Positions 7,253-16,864 of a DNA stretch of 64,000 nt are shown in pieces. Position numbers and translations under genes: made by a program. The DNA comes from Pseudomonas farsensis (GTDB taxonomy: Bacteria > Pseudomonadota > Gammaproteobacteria > Pseudomonadales > Pseudomonadaceae). Position 1 is the first letter of the stretch; every line of letters starts with the position of its first letter. The stretch lies in assembly GCF_014268805.2 (NCBI RefSeq), contig NZ_JABWRF020000001.1, positions 1,374,001-1,438,000 of the forward strand. The letters are read 5' to 3'. The notes below the pieces were generated by a model. That model had not been told where the DNA came from, did no database searches, and was given only the letters and a program-made list of their open reading frames with translations.

Positions 7253-10200
7253 ATGGCGAGCCGCTCGCTTGGCACCCTGACTCTGGACCTAATTGCCAGG
7301 ATCGGTGGGTTTCAACAGGGCATGGACCAGGCTTCGCGGTCCCTGTCCCGAACCGGCAGTGCGGCAGACTCTGCTGCGGCGCGGGTCTCCGCGATGCAGG
7401 GCAGTTTTACGTCCCTTTCCGGGGTTGCGGCTACGGTTTCAGCGTCATTGGCCTCCGCCTTTAGCCTCCAAGCCGTTTATGCGGCATCGGAGGCCTACAC
7501 CACTCTCACCAGCCGCATGTTGCTGGTGACCGAGGGTTCTGCTCAGCTTGCTGCTGCCCAGAAAGCGGTGTTCTCGATCGCGCAGAGCTCGTATCAGCCG
7601 CTGACCGCGACGGCGGAGCTTTATCAGCGCATTGCGACCAACCAAAAAGAATTGAAGCTCTCTGGTGAGGGCGTCGCCGGCATCGTGGGCACCATCAGTA
7701 AGACGATGGCCATTTCTGGCGCTAACGCGGCATCGGCAAACGCCGCTTTGATCCAGCTGGGTCAGGCATTTGCCTCTGGCACGCTGCGTGGCGAGGAACT
7801 GAACTCGGTCATGGAGCAGGCGCCGGCCCTGGCGCAGGCTATTGCGGCAGGCATGGGCAAGACAGTCGGCGAGCTGCGCACCCTCGGCGCCGCTGGCCTA
7901 CTTACCGCCGACGCAGTGGTAAAAGCACTCCAGGCGCAGCAGCAGGCTGTCGATGAGCTTTTCGGCAAAACTGCCGTCACGATCGGCAACAGCCTCACGG
8001 CGCTGGAAAACTCGTTCACTCAGGTCGTGGGTAGGCTGGATCAGGCGTCTGGTGTCAGCGCAACGATCTCCTCGAGCATCGTGAGCGCATCCAAGGCACT
8101 TGACGGCTTCACATCCAATGCGACAACGACTGCGAAGACGATCCAGAGCTTTTCGAGCGCGGCAGAAACTCTGGCTTATGTGTTCGGGGCTCGACTGGCG
8201 CTATCCGGCGCCCAGGCTGCCAGCAGCTTTGCGCTCGCAACGAAAGCCTCGATCCAGCAGGCGGCTGCATTGGTCGCGACCACAGCGGCCCAATGGGGCG
8301 CGGTCAATGCTGATTCCGCTGCCTCTCGGCAGGCGCTGGAAACAGCGAAATCTCGACAGGCCGATGCACTGGCGCTGATGGAGCGAGCTAGGCTTGAAGT
8401 CGTCACGGCAGAACAGAAGATCGCGGCTGATCGCATGCGGCAGACGTCGGAGATCAACAATCTCAAGTCGGTTCAGGCCACGTTGGCCGCCGAAAGGAGC
8501 CTTGAAGGACAGCGGCTCAAGGCGCAAATCAACGAGCAGGGGCGGGCACTGGCCATCGCGCGAATGGCTGCGGCCCGGCTGGACGAAGTGGCCATCATCA
8601 GGCAGATCCAGGCCGCCGAAGCGCAGCTTGCTGCAACGACAGCTGCAACATCCGCTGAGATGCAGGCGGCTTACGCCGTCAGAACCGCAGCGGTTGCGGC
8701 GTATGGGGAAACAACGCTCGCCGTGAATGCTGCGGTTCGCACTTCCGATGCTGCAACTGCTGCTGCATCTAACGCCAGCAAGGCCATCCTGCTCACCGCC
8801 GCGGCAGGCCGGGGTCTGCTCGCGCTGCTCACCGGCCCAGTCGGCCTCATCGTCGCAACTGGTCTCGTTGCGGCCAGCTTCTTTTCGATGCGCACCAGTG
8901 CCGACGAGGCGACACAGGCACTGAGCGCTCACGGGGCGACAGTCGATGAAGTCCGGGAGAAGTACGAGAAGCTCAGCGGCGCCCAGCAGCGCGTGAAGCG
9001 CCTGGAATGGATCGATGAGCAGCAACAGGCACTGAGCACCGCCAGCTCTGCACTGGATAACTACGCGTTCAAGATTGAACGCGGCATTGACCTGGGGCCT
9101 CAGACCAAACAGTTCCGCACGATGATTGAAGAAGTCGAGCGCGGGCAAAGGACTCTCGATAGCGTTACGACCTGGATCGAGTCGCAGGCGAGCCTGTATC
9201 CCGAGTTCCGCAAGGAAATTGCGGGGCTGACGAGGGACTATGACAACAACGTGCAGAAGGCCGACGAGCTCAAGGCTGTGCTCCGTGGGCTGGATGGCGA
9301 GACGAAAAAGGTTTCACAAAGCACCGAGCAGATGCGAGCTGCCCTGAATGCCAGTCAGGAACAGACCAAGGGGCAGGTGGCCAAATGGGAAGAGTACATC
9401 GGCAAGCTGCGCGAGACCCGTGACCTGTTTGGCGCAAACAAGAAAGCCCAGGCTGAGTTCGAAGCCAGCAAGATGGGGCTCAACGACAAGCAGCGAGAGG
9501 AAGCCAGGCTTGTCGCATCGCAGATCGATGTGATGGACAAGTACAAAGACGCTGTAAAAGCTGGTGATAAGGCGAAACAGCAGTCGCTGCGCAAAGAGCT
9601 GGAGGCCATTTACGCCCGGCAGCAAGCGCTTGCCGATGCAGCTGCTGCCGAGAAAAAGCTGCAGGACGCTGCGAACAAGGCGGCAGAAGAGTCAGCGAAC
9701 AAGAAGATTTCGGAAATGCAGCGTGTGCTGGAGGCGGCGAACAAGGTGTTCAACGCCGCTGCTGGTTTCTCAGCCAAATCCAGCTTTCTCACAGGGCGGA
9801 ACATGCTCCTGGCGTCACCTGAGCAGCAGAGCATTACCGGAAGATCAATGGTGGCACCGGGCTCCCCAACGCCGTCTGTTGGCGTTGCTCCGCGCAAAAG
9901 TCCCCAGCAGCTCGCGGCTGAGCGTCTCGCGCAGATTGAGGCAACCACCGACAGGAACAAGACTGCGGGTGACAAAGCCGCCAATGCGCTCAAAAAGCGC
10001 TTCGAGACCATGGAGGAGGGGTACAAGCGTCAGATCGAGCTGATCAACACCTCGACCGACAAGCGCAAGAATGCCACCGAGGTCGAGAAGCTGGCCTTCG
10101 AGCTGGCGAGCGGGAAGCTTGAAGGCGTGAATGCCAAGCAGCGCAAAGTGCTAGAGGGGCTCGCTGCCGAACTCGATGCAAAAAAGGCGCTGTTGAAGGC

Positions 10201-11257
10201 CGACCAAGATGCCAAGAAGCTCGCTGCGCTGAAATTCAACCTCGCCGAGGATAACCGCACCACGCAGGATGGGTTTGAGCAGGAACTTGCCGGCGCCGGC
10301 AGGGGTGAAAAATACCGAGCGCAGCTTCGGGAGAAGCTCTCCATTGAGCAGGATTTCAACAAGCAACGTCGCGAGATGTACAAGGAATACAAGGAGGCTG
10401 TTCTCGCGAACGACCCAGACGCTGAAGCCAACTATAAAAAAGAAACACAGATGTTGGACGAGGCTTTGGCTGAGCGCCTGGCGATACAACAGGATTACTA
10501 CGACAAGAAAGATGAAATGCAGAGCAACTGGCTCGATGGTGCCAAGGATGCCTGGCAGGACTATTCGGATCATGCTCGCGACTTGTCTTCGCAGATGTAC
10601 GACGTGACCAGCAATGCCTTGAGTAGCCTGGAGGACGAGCTGGTCAACTTCGTGAAGACCGGCAAATTCAACTTCGAAGAATTCGCCGCAGGCATTGCCG
10701 AGGATCTACTGCGCATGCTGGTAAGAATCGGCCTGCAAATGGCTGTTAACGCGGCAATCGGTAATACAGCCGCTGCCGCTTCCTCGGCGCTTGCAGTCGC
10801 GACTGGTACAGCAATGGCCACGGCCTACGCCCCCGCTGCGGCGCTCGCGTCTCTGGCGTCGTTTGGTGCCAACGCTGCGCCGGCCTCTGCCGCCCTGACC
10901 ACTACCACAGGCTTGGCCTCGAGCCTGGCACTGGTGGGCATGGCGCATGATGGTATCGACAGCGTTCCGCGAGAAGGTACCTGGTTGTTGCAAAAAGGTG
11001 AGCGGGTAACCACAGCCGGTACCAGTGCGAAGCTCGACAAGACCCTCGAAAGCATCCAGTCCCAGGGCGGTGATCAGGGGCAATGGAACTCCATGCCGCC
11101 CATACAGCAGCACATCAGCGTGCAAGGGGCTGCCGATGAGGCGACCTTGTCTCGCATCCAGGAGGCCGCCAAACAGGGGGCTCAGATGGGCTATCAAATG
11201 GTCCTTCGGGACTTCCGCACCAATGGTCCTGCGCGTCAGCAACTGCGCAAGGCTTAA
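7253..11257 (+). CDS. Tail tape measure protein
   Basis: A 1334-residue protein, the largest in the prophage, and it sets tail length. The start MASRSLGTLTLDLIARIGGF and the segment around residues 60-250 (YTTLTSRMLLVTEGSAQLAA..., ASGTLRGEELNSVMEQAPAL) match the TIGR02675-type tape measure N-terminal domain. Long Ala/Gln/Lys-rich coiled coils follow (about 370-500 and 560-1000). A hydrophobic stretch lies at about 520-545 (GLLALLTGPVGLIVATGLVA) and another near 1155-1230. The C-terminal end (VPREGTWLLQKGERV) is shared by many tape measures. The ATG at 7253 is chosen over an out-of-frame ATG at 7240. Confidence 0.93.
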   Translation: MASRSLGTLTLDLIARIGGFQQGMDQASRSLSRTGSAADSAAARVSAMQGSFTSLSGVAATVSASLASAFSLQAVYAASEAYTTLTSRMLLVTEGSAQLAAAQKAVFSIAQSSYQPLTATAELYQRIATNQKELKLSGEGVAGIVGTISKTMAISGANAASANAALIQLGQAFASGTLRGEELNSVMEQAPALAQAIAAGMGKTVGELRTLGAAGLLTADAVVKALQAQQQAVDELFGKTAVTIGNSLTALENSFTQVVGRLDQASGVSATISSSIVSASKALDGFTSNATTTAKTIQSFSSAAETLAYVFGARLALSGAQAASSFALATKASIQQAAALVATTAAQWGAVNADSAASRQALETAKSRQADALALMERARLEVVTAEQKIAADRMRQTSEINNLKSVQATLAAERSLEGQRLKAQINEQGRALAIARMAAARLDEVAIIRQIQAAEAQLAATTAATSAEMQAAYAVRTAAVAAYGETTLAVNAAVRTSDAATAAASNASKAILLTAAAGRGLLALLTGPVGLIVATGLVAASFFSMRTSADEATQALSAHGATVDEVREKYEKLSGAQQRVKRLEWIDEQQQALSTASSALDNYAFKIERGIDLGPQTKQFRTMIEEVERGQRTLDSVTTWIESQASLYPEFRKEIAGLTRDYDNNVQKADELKAVLRGLDGETKKVSQSTEQMRAALNASQEQTKGQVAKWEEYIGKLRETRDLFGANKKAQAEFEASKMGLNDKQREEARLVASQIDVMDKYKDAVKAGDKAKQQSLRKELEAIYARQQALADAAAAEKKLQDAANKAAEESANKKISEMQRVLEAANKVFNAAAGFSAKSSFLTGRNMLLASPEQQSITGRSMVAPGSPTPSVGVAPRKSPQQLAAERLAQIEATTDRNKTAGDKAANALKKRFETMEEGYKRQIELINTSTDKRKNATEVEKLAFELASGKLEGVNAKQRKVLEGLAAELDAKKALLKADQDAKKLAALKFNLAEDNRTTQDGFEQELAGAGRGEKYRAQLREKLSIEQDFNKQRREMYKEYKEAVLANDPDAEANYKKETQMLDEALAERLAIQQDYYDKKDEMQSNWLDGAKDAWQDYSDHARDLSSQMYDVTSNALSSLEDELVNFVKTGKFNFEEFAAGIAEDLLRMLVRIGLQMAVNAAIGNTAAAASSALAVATGTAMATAYAPAAALASLASFGANAAPASAALTTTTGLASSLALVGMAHDGIDSVPREGTWLLQKGERVTTAGTSAKLDKTLESIQSQGGDQGQWNSMPPIQQHISVQGAADEATLSRIQEAAKQGAQMGYQMVLRDFRTNGPARQQLRKA

Positions 11258-11277
11258 TCGACTACCAGGAGTGACAC

Positions 11278-11862
11278 ATGGCAATCGCTTGGCCGGAGGG
11301 GTTGTGCCCGACTGAAATGACCTGGGGCGTCGTTTACAACAACCGGGCATTTACCTCGACGCTGTCTAACGCTCAGCAAATCGTCGGCTATCCGGGGGCA
11401 TATTGGCAGTGCCAGGTGACCTTCGGCGCACTGTCGCGGGCCGAGGAGCGTGTTCTCACGTCCTTCATCGGGCGCCTACAGGGCATGTTTGGTACTTTCC
11501 ACCTTCCGGCGTTCACTCGCACGCGCACTGACTCCATCGGGGCGCCGGTCGTGGTTAGTGCGCTCGCCCAGGCTTCTGCCATGAGACTGGGAGGGGTTAC
11601 GCCGGACGCGAAAGTGTTCTCAATGGGCGATTACATTAGCATCGAGGGTGTCATGTTCGAGGTCATTGATGACGCTGTTGCGGACGCAGAGGGCCAGGTG
11701 CAGGTGCTCGTCAACAAGCCCATCCGAAAGACCATTCGAGCCGGCGCCGCGATTGAGTATCGAGCGCCGTATGCGGAGATGCGGCGTACCAGCGATTCGC
11801 ACACGGTGACTATCCGGCCGGTGGTGTCGAACGGCTCGCTTGAATTCCGGGAGGCGTTCTAA
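11278..11862 (+). CDS. Minor tail protein, tail-tip module (first of four)
   Basis: A 194-residue protein directly after the tape measure, in the slot of distal-tail or lambda gpM-like proteins. Visible segments are MTWGVVYNNRAFTSTLSNAQ, a Trp-rich YWQCQVTFGALSRAEE, and LTSFIGRLQGMFGTFHLP. The rest is beta-rich. I assign it by position and by recalled similarity to tip proteins of Pseudomonas siphophages, not by a catalytic motif. AGGAG precedes the ATG, and its TAA overlaps the next ATG. Confidence 0.65.
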   Translation: MAIAWPEGLCPTEMTWGVVYNNRAFTSTLSNAQQIVGYPGAYWQCQVTFGALSRAEERVLTSFIGRLQGMFGTFHLPAFTRTRTDSIGAPVVVSALAQASAMRLGGVTPDAKVFSMGDYISIEGVMFEVIDDAVADAEGQVQVLVNKPIRKTIRAGAAIEYRAPYAEMRRTSDSHTVTIRPVVSNGSLEFREAF

Positions 11863-12461
11863 TGGCAGCGGCATTCCCATTTAGTCAGCGAGTAGTCGAC
11901 ATCATCACTCAGGGCAACTTCATGGCGGTTTATGCATGCGAGCTGGACTTCCCTGGCGGCATGGTATTCGCGCATACCGGCACCGGTGATTTGGTAATCG
12001 ACGGAATCACCTACCTTGGTGTCGGTAGTTTCGGCGAAATCAGCCAGGCGCAGGAGAGCAGCAGCTCCAGCTCGCCGATGAGTGTCGAACTTACCCTCAG
12101 CGGGCTGAACACTACCATCATCACAGAAACCAGTCTCAAGGGCTGTCGGGGGCGGAACGCCAAGCTCATGTTCGTGGTGTTCAGCCAGTCGGGCGAATCT
12201 GCCGCCGATATCTTGTTCAGCGGTCGAATGGATGCGGCGCAGTTCTCATACAGCGGCAACGGCGACAATGGCAACCATATCAAGGTACCTATCGTCGACC
12301 GTATGGCGGAGTGGAGCCGCACGGCGACCGAGCGCTGGACCGACGAGAATCACCGAGCTCGGCACCAGGATGACCGATTCTTCTACGCGGTCGCCCAGAT
12401 GGCGGATTGGCCGATCTACTGGGGCGCGAGCAAGGACGCCCCTTCCTTCAGCTACGAGTAG
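11862..12461 (+). CDS. Minor tail protein (DUF2163-like, tail-tip module)
   Basis: A 199-residue protein. It contains FAHTGTGDLVIDGITYLGVGSFGEIS, a six-serine run (ESSSSSSPM) followed by SVELTLSGL, and LKGCRGRNAKLMFVVF. This pattern is common in the phage tip protein upstream of the NlpC-like protein and comparable to DUF2163-type proteins. It would form part of the distal tail or hub beneath the J-like protein. The ATG overlaps the previous stop. Family naming is moderate because the match is from memory. Confidence 0.65.
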   Translation: MAAAFPFSQRVVDIITQGNFMAVYACELDFPGGMVFAHTGTGDLVIDGITYLGVGSFGEISQAQESSSSSSPMSVELTLSGLNTTIITETSLKGCRGRNAKLMFVVFSQSGESAADILFSGRMDAAQFSYSGNGDNGNHIKVPIVDRMAEWSRTATERWTDENHRARHQDDRFFYAVAQMADWPIYWGASKDAPSFSYE

Positions 12462-12464
12462 ACC

Positions 12465-12863
12465 ATGAGAAATCGAAACTGGACCACGCAGCTCGCCCAC
12501 ACGATCAAGGCCGCCACTGAGCGGCCTTTTTCATGGGGCGAGTTTGATTGCTGCCTGTTCGCTGCTGATTGCTCAATGGCGATTTGCGGCGTAGACCCGG
12601 CGGCGTCATACCGAGGGCGCTACACCACAGAGACGGGGGCCAAGCGCCTGCTCAAGAGGAACCACGGGTCACTCGAAGGCGCGTGGGACGCGTGTTTTTC
12701 TCGGGTTGAGCCGGCTTATACCCAGCGTGGCGACGTGGCGCTCTATGACGGACCGAATGGCCGAGGTGTCGCCGTGTACTGGGCCGGTGACTTCTGGTCT
12801 GCGTCGGAGGAGGGCGTGGGGCGTATCGATTGCGCACCGCTGGTGGTCTGGAGGATCGAATGA
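12465..12863 (+). CDS. NlpC/P60-like tail-tip protein (DUF6950 type)
   Basis: A 132-residue protein. The motif PFSWGEFDCCLFAAD near residues 21-35 places a cysteine at the start of a helix, as in NlpC/P60 papain-like peptidases. GDVALYDGPNGRGVAVYWAG later resembles the strand carrying the catalytic His. Lambda gpK holds the same slot and such proteins can cut peptidoglycan peptides during DNA entry. The expected histidine is not obvious, so hydrolase activity is unconfirmed. Its TGA overlaps the ATG of the tip protein. Confidence 0.7.
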   Translation: MRNRNWTTQLAHTIKAATERPFSWGEFDCCLFAADCSMAICGVDPAASYRGRYTTETGAKRLLKRNHGSLEGAWDACFSRVEPAYTQRGDVALYDGPNGRGVAVYWAGDFWSASEEGVGRIDCAPLVVWRIE

Positions 12864-15793
12864 GCAAGGCGGTCAAGAAAATTGCGTTGGTGGCCGCCGG
12901 TGCCGCGCTCGGATTCGTTACCGGCGGTGTCGGCTTTGCCATTCTCGGCGGGGCGGTTGGGCTGTTTATCGGGTCGCAGCAAACTGCGGCGTTGAAAAGC
13001 GATGTTGCGTCCAGCAGCGGTCCGTCGGCACAAACTGTTCGGTCATCAAAAGCACCAGTGCGGTTCATCCTCGGTCGGGTCAGCACTGGCGGCGTCTTGG
13101 TGTGGGCGCAGGAGCAGTCCGGAAGCCAGACCGATGGTGAGTGGGTGCATCTGGTGTATGTGCTCAGCGAAGGCGCTGTTGATGCGCTGGAGGCGATCTA
13201 CCTGGGCGAGGAGGACATCAAGACCTACGGTGGCTATGCCAGTTATGAGCTGGTGGTCGATCCGACCAAGGTGAACGCCTTCCTCAAAGCCAACTGTCGG
13301 GATTGGAGGGACGTGCAGATCGGTCGCGGCCTGTCCTTTGTGCGTCTTTCGTTAAAGCACAGTGCCGAGAAATTCCCGTCGGGCATCCCAGATGTCCGAT
13401 TCGTGGTGCGTGGCCGAAAGGACATGTACGACCCGCGCAGCGGCTTGACCGGCTACAGCGGTAACACAGCCCTGCACCTGCTGTGGTACCTGCGCGTGCG
13501 GTGCAAGGTGCCGGATGACGAGATTTTGTTTCAGTCATTCGCTAGCGCGGCAAACGTGTGTGACGAGGCGGTCACCAACCCCGATGATACTGCCGGTGTG
13601 CGTTATCAAACCGGCTGCGTGATTGGCGCCGACGAACAGCGGACCCAGGTGCTGCAGAAGCTGGAGGAGTCTTGCGCTGGGCAACTGATCCGCGTGGGCG
13701 GGAAATGGATGCTGCAAGCGGGCGCCTACTATGGGCCGCATGACTTTGAAATCACCGAAGACATGATTATCGGCACGGTGTCTGGATCTACCGAGGTGAA
13801 CAATGACGCCGCGATCAACGTCGTGACCGGCACCTTTGTCGACCCCTCTCAGACATGGGCCGAGACCGACTTCCCAGAGGTGCGCATTCAGCAGTGGGTG
13901 GACGAGGATGGAGGCGAGTCCTCCGAGTCCATGACGCTGAGCTACGTCACCAATGCCTACCAGGCTCAGCGTCTGGCCAACATCAAGTTACGCCGCACAC
14001 GGGCCGGCGGCTCCCTACAGTTCCCGATGAGCTTTATGGGTTACAACTGTCGTCCCGGGCGTGTGGTATGGGTCAACCTGCCTTCGTTGAATATCGTCGG
14101 CGAGTTCATCGTAACTGACTGGGGGATGGCTGCCGACGACGGATGTACGGTGACTGTCACCCAGTACAGCGAGGATCTTTTCGACGACGCGGTGGGTGAG
14201 CCGTACGACCCTATCGGTATCATCGATCTACCATCGGGAGGGCTCGGGTCACCTACAGATTTGGTGTGGGCTCGGGACGAATCTGCTGAGGTTGTCCAGG
14301 GGCTGCTGAGCTGGGTTCCACCATTCGGGGTCGTCACCGGATACGCAGTCACGGTGCGCCAGAGCGGCACTGCGGTTCAGGCGCAGCAAGTTCCCGACAC
14401 CACGCTCCAGTTACCTATCGGCGGACTTCCGTCCGGTCGCTACACCATTGCCGTAGCTGCCCTCGGTCCTCTCACCCGTTCCGGGGAGGCGAGCATCACG
14501 GTGAACATCGACGGGCCAGCGGCGCCCGAGACGTGCACGGTGCAGTCGACCGTCGAGAGCATCACCCTGTTGCCGCGTAATGTGCAGCACGGCCTCAATG
14601 GTGGGACCTACGAGTATTTCTACAGCCTGGATCCTCAGGCGACTGTCGAACAGGCTGAATACCTCGGGCAGGGCTTAAGCCTGACACACACCGGCTTGGC
14701 ATTTTTCACTAACTATTACTACTTCATACGCTCGCGCAACGCCTATGGGGTAAGCAGTTTCCTGCGAGTGCCTGCGTCCACATCCACCAACGTGACAACC
14801 ATGCTGGAGGCGCTGAAGGACAAGATCGAGCGCAGCCAGCTCGGCCCTGAGCTTGGGAAGGAGATCGACGACCTCCAAGACCAAATCGCTGCATTGGACG
14901 GGCTGAAGGCGTATGACCCTGATCAGGCATATGAGCAGGGTCAACTGGTGGTCGTGGATGGTCGGATCTATCAAGCCTTGCATGAGGTGGCCGCCGATCC
15001 TGAGGGCGGGAACACGCCGCCCAACAACAGCCTTTGGGCGGACGTTGGTCAGACACTGGAGACTGCCAACGGCCTGGTCCAGCAGGTGCAGCTCATTACC
15101 GCACGAATCGAAGAGGTTGACGGTCGCGTTACTGCATCGGCTGATCAGCTTAGCCTCCTCCAAGCGGCCTGGCGCCCGGATAGCGCTGACGGCGACCTTG
15201 CCGACGCGCTGGCCGGCTGGGAGACGAAGGCCCGGATCAAGGTTGAGGAACGGGTCAGGGCAAGCGAAACGGAGGCGCTCGCTCGCAGGGCTGAGGAGCT
15301 AAATGTCTCGATCGGGGACACCAGCGCCGCCGTGGGAATAGTTAGCGAGGCAGTTGTCCGGCTCGATGGCAAAGTCGGGGCACAGGTGACTATCAAGGCC
15401 GAGACCACAGTGGGCGGGCAGACGGTCCAGGCCGGCCTGCTGCTCGGGAGCGACGGGGAAACCAGCCAAATCCTTAACTTTGCTCAGCGCTGGGCAATTG
15501 TGGACGAGGTGTCGGGAGTAATGACCACTCCGGTCGTGGTTGAGGGCGGACAGATGTTCATCAACACCGCTCTCATCAACAAGGCGTTTATCCAGGAACT
15601 GGTCTTGAGCATGTCGCTCAAGTCCCAGGCCGTTGACCCACAAGGCAGGCCCTTGATCGAGATCGACATGGTCAATGGCACCTTTGCAGTGCGCGGCCAT
15701 GATGGCGACGGCTCTACGTTGCTCAACAATGGCGGCGTCTACGTTTATGACGTGAACGACGTTGAGCGCGCCGCTATCGGGAGGCTCACCTGA
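12860..15793 (+). CDS. Phage tail tip / host-specificity protein (J-like)
   Basis: A 977-residue receptor-contact protein at the tail tip. A glycine-zipper-like hydrophobic segment lies at residues 6-37, as in lambda gpI-J-type proteins. Beta-rich tip domains follow (RFILGRVSTGGVLVWAQEQ; VFQ-type GRP and GYSGNTALHLLWYL segments). A fibronectin-III-like stretch lies at about 475-570. The C-terminal DUF1983-like region includes AQVTIKAETTVGGQTVQAGL and ends in a helix-rich FIQELVLSMSL. The ATG at 12860 is preferred because it overlaps the upstream stop. An in-frame ATG at 12830 lies inside the NlpC-like gene. Confidence 0.88.
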   Translation: MSKAVKKIALVAAGAALGFVTGGVGFAILGGAVGLFIGSQQTAALKSDVASSSGPSAQTVRSSKAPVRFILGRVSTGGVLVWAQEQSGSQTDGEWVHLVYVLSEGAVDALEAIYLGEEDIKTYGGYASYELVVDPTKVNAFLKANCRDWRDVQIGRGLSFVRLSLKHSAEKFPSGIPDVRFVVRGRKDMYDPRSGLTGYSGNTALHLLWYLRVRCKVPDDEILFQSFASAANVCDEAVTNPDDTAGVRYQTGCVIGADEQRTQVLQKLEESCAGQLIRVGGKWMLQAGAYYGPHDFEITEDMIIGTVSGSTEVNNDAAINVVTGTFVDPSQTWAETDFPEVRIQQWVDEDGGESSESMTLSYVTNAYQAQRLANIKLRRTRAGGSLQFPMSFMGYNCRPGRVVWVNLPSLNIVGEFIVTDWGMAADDGCTVTVTQYSEDLFDDAVGEPYDPIGIIDLPSGGLGSPTDLVWARDESAEVVQGLLSWVPPFGVVTGYAVTVRQSGTAVQAQQVPDTTLQLPIGGLPSGRYTIAVAALGPLTRSGEASITVNIDGPAAPETCTVQSTVESITLLPRNVQHGLNGGTYEYFYSLDPQATVEQAEYLGQGLSLTHTGLAFFTNYYYFIRSRNAYGVSSFLRVPASTSTNVTTMLEALKDKIERSQLGPELGKEIDDLQDQIAALDGLKAYDPDQAYEQGQLVVVDGRIYQALHEVAADPEGGNTPPNNSLWADVGQTLETANGLVQQVQLITARIEEVDGRVTASADQLSLLQAAWRPDSADGDLADALAGWETKARIKVEERVRASETEALARRAEELNVSIGDTSAAVGIVSEAVVRLDGKVGAQVTIKAETTVGGQTVQAGLLLGSDGETSQILNFAQRWAIVDEVSGVMTTPVVVEGGQMFINTALINKAFIQELVLSMSLKSQAVDPQGRPLIEIDMVNGTFAVRGHDGDGSTLLNNGGVYVYDVNDVERAAIGRLT

Positions 15794-16854
15794 TGGCGGC
15801 CCTTTATGGATTGCGCACACGAGATGAACTGAGCCGGATTACGCTCGACACCACAGTCACGCCGATCCGGTCCATAAAAATGATGACGGTGAGAGGCAAT
15901 GGGGCATTCGATCAGTACATCTCGATTCCGGAGATCAAGGCCGAATCTTTTGTGGTGGTCGATGCCTTGACCAATCGCAATGAGTACACGTCTTCACCGC
16001 AGGCCTGGTATTCGCCGGGCCGGCTGCACCTGCGGCAGCCGCAAACCGAGCCGTGGCAGGTGATGATCTTGTCTCAGGGCGGAGAGCCATTTGAGGCGCC
16101 TGGAACCTACGGCATCCGGACCCGGAACAACGATGTCCGCACGCAGATCGACTCGGTCAACCGAGTGTTGACGATCCGTCACAGCGGTGCGTTTCAGATC
16201 GGCCTTTACTGGCGTCCAGGTATGGAGGTAATCGTCCGGGATTGGGCTACTGTGGCCTTCCCCAGTCCGATCAAGACATACGAGAGGCCGCTGATTTTCC
16301 TGAATGCGGTCAATTACATGATGGTCGGCAGATTCTATGTAACGGGCGGCCCTGGGAACTGGACGGGCTTCCGCCTCAAACAGTTTGCAAACAGCAAGCA
16401 CCATGGTGGTGCAGCAAACGACTATATGCAGATCCGCTGGTTCTGCGCGAGCTACATGACGCCGAACTCGCCCGCTGGGGAATACGGCGCTTCGGTGCGT
16501 GATGCCGATGGCAATCGGACGTTCGTTACCACTGCGAACTTGGCCTTACTCAACGGTCAGCCGTCTGCGTCGGGTTTCTATCGTGCGGGCACTCCCATTG
16601 AGGGTGTGAGTTATTACGCATCCAGCAATCGGATGGCCTGGACCGGCAGTTATGACGATTACGTGCTCGCCAATGCGTTGTTCTCGTGTACCAACGTGAT
16701 AGGCACCACGAACCCGATCAGGCCAAATTTCGGCGGCTTCCTGCCAGGCAATCGGTCCGTGCTGCAGATCTACTGCGAGAACAATTCAGGGGCGAATCCC
16801 CTAAGCCCGAATGGCCGGACGCTGTTCGCTTCGCGTCCAATGAAACCACTCTGA
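15793..16854 (+). CDS. Tail-tip associated protein following the J-like gene
   Basis: A 353-residue protein whose ATG overlaps the stop of the tip gene (TGATG), so it is probably co-translated. The start MAALYGLRTRDELSRITLD and the beta-rich body (SFVVVDALTNRNEY, QVMILSQGGEPFEAPGTYG) resemble small tip proteins found after J in Pseudomonas prophages (DUF6453-like). The C-terminal 150 residues are Asn/Tyr-rich (SYYASSNRMAWTGSYDDY). It may decorate the tip or bind receptor. No catalytic motif is visible. Confidence 0.6.
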   Translation: MAALYGLRTRDELSRITLDTTVTPIRSIKMMTVRGNGAFDQYISIPEIKAESFVVVDALTNRNEYTSSPQAWYSPGRLHLRQPQTEPWQVMILSQGGEPFEAPGTYGIRTRNNDVRTQIDSVNRVLTIRHSGAFQIGLYWRPGMEVIVRDWATVAFPSPIKTYERPLIFLNAVNYMMVGRFYVTGGPGNWTGFRLKQFANSKHHGGAANDYMQIRWFCASYMTPNSPAGEYGASVRDADGNRTFVTTANLALLNGQPSASGFYRAGTPIEGVSYYASSNRMAWTGSYDDYVLANALFSCTNVIGTTNPIRPNFGGFLPGNRSVLQIYCENNSGANPLSPNGRTLFASRPMKPL

Positions 16855-16864
16855 GGAACAACAC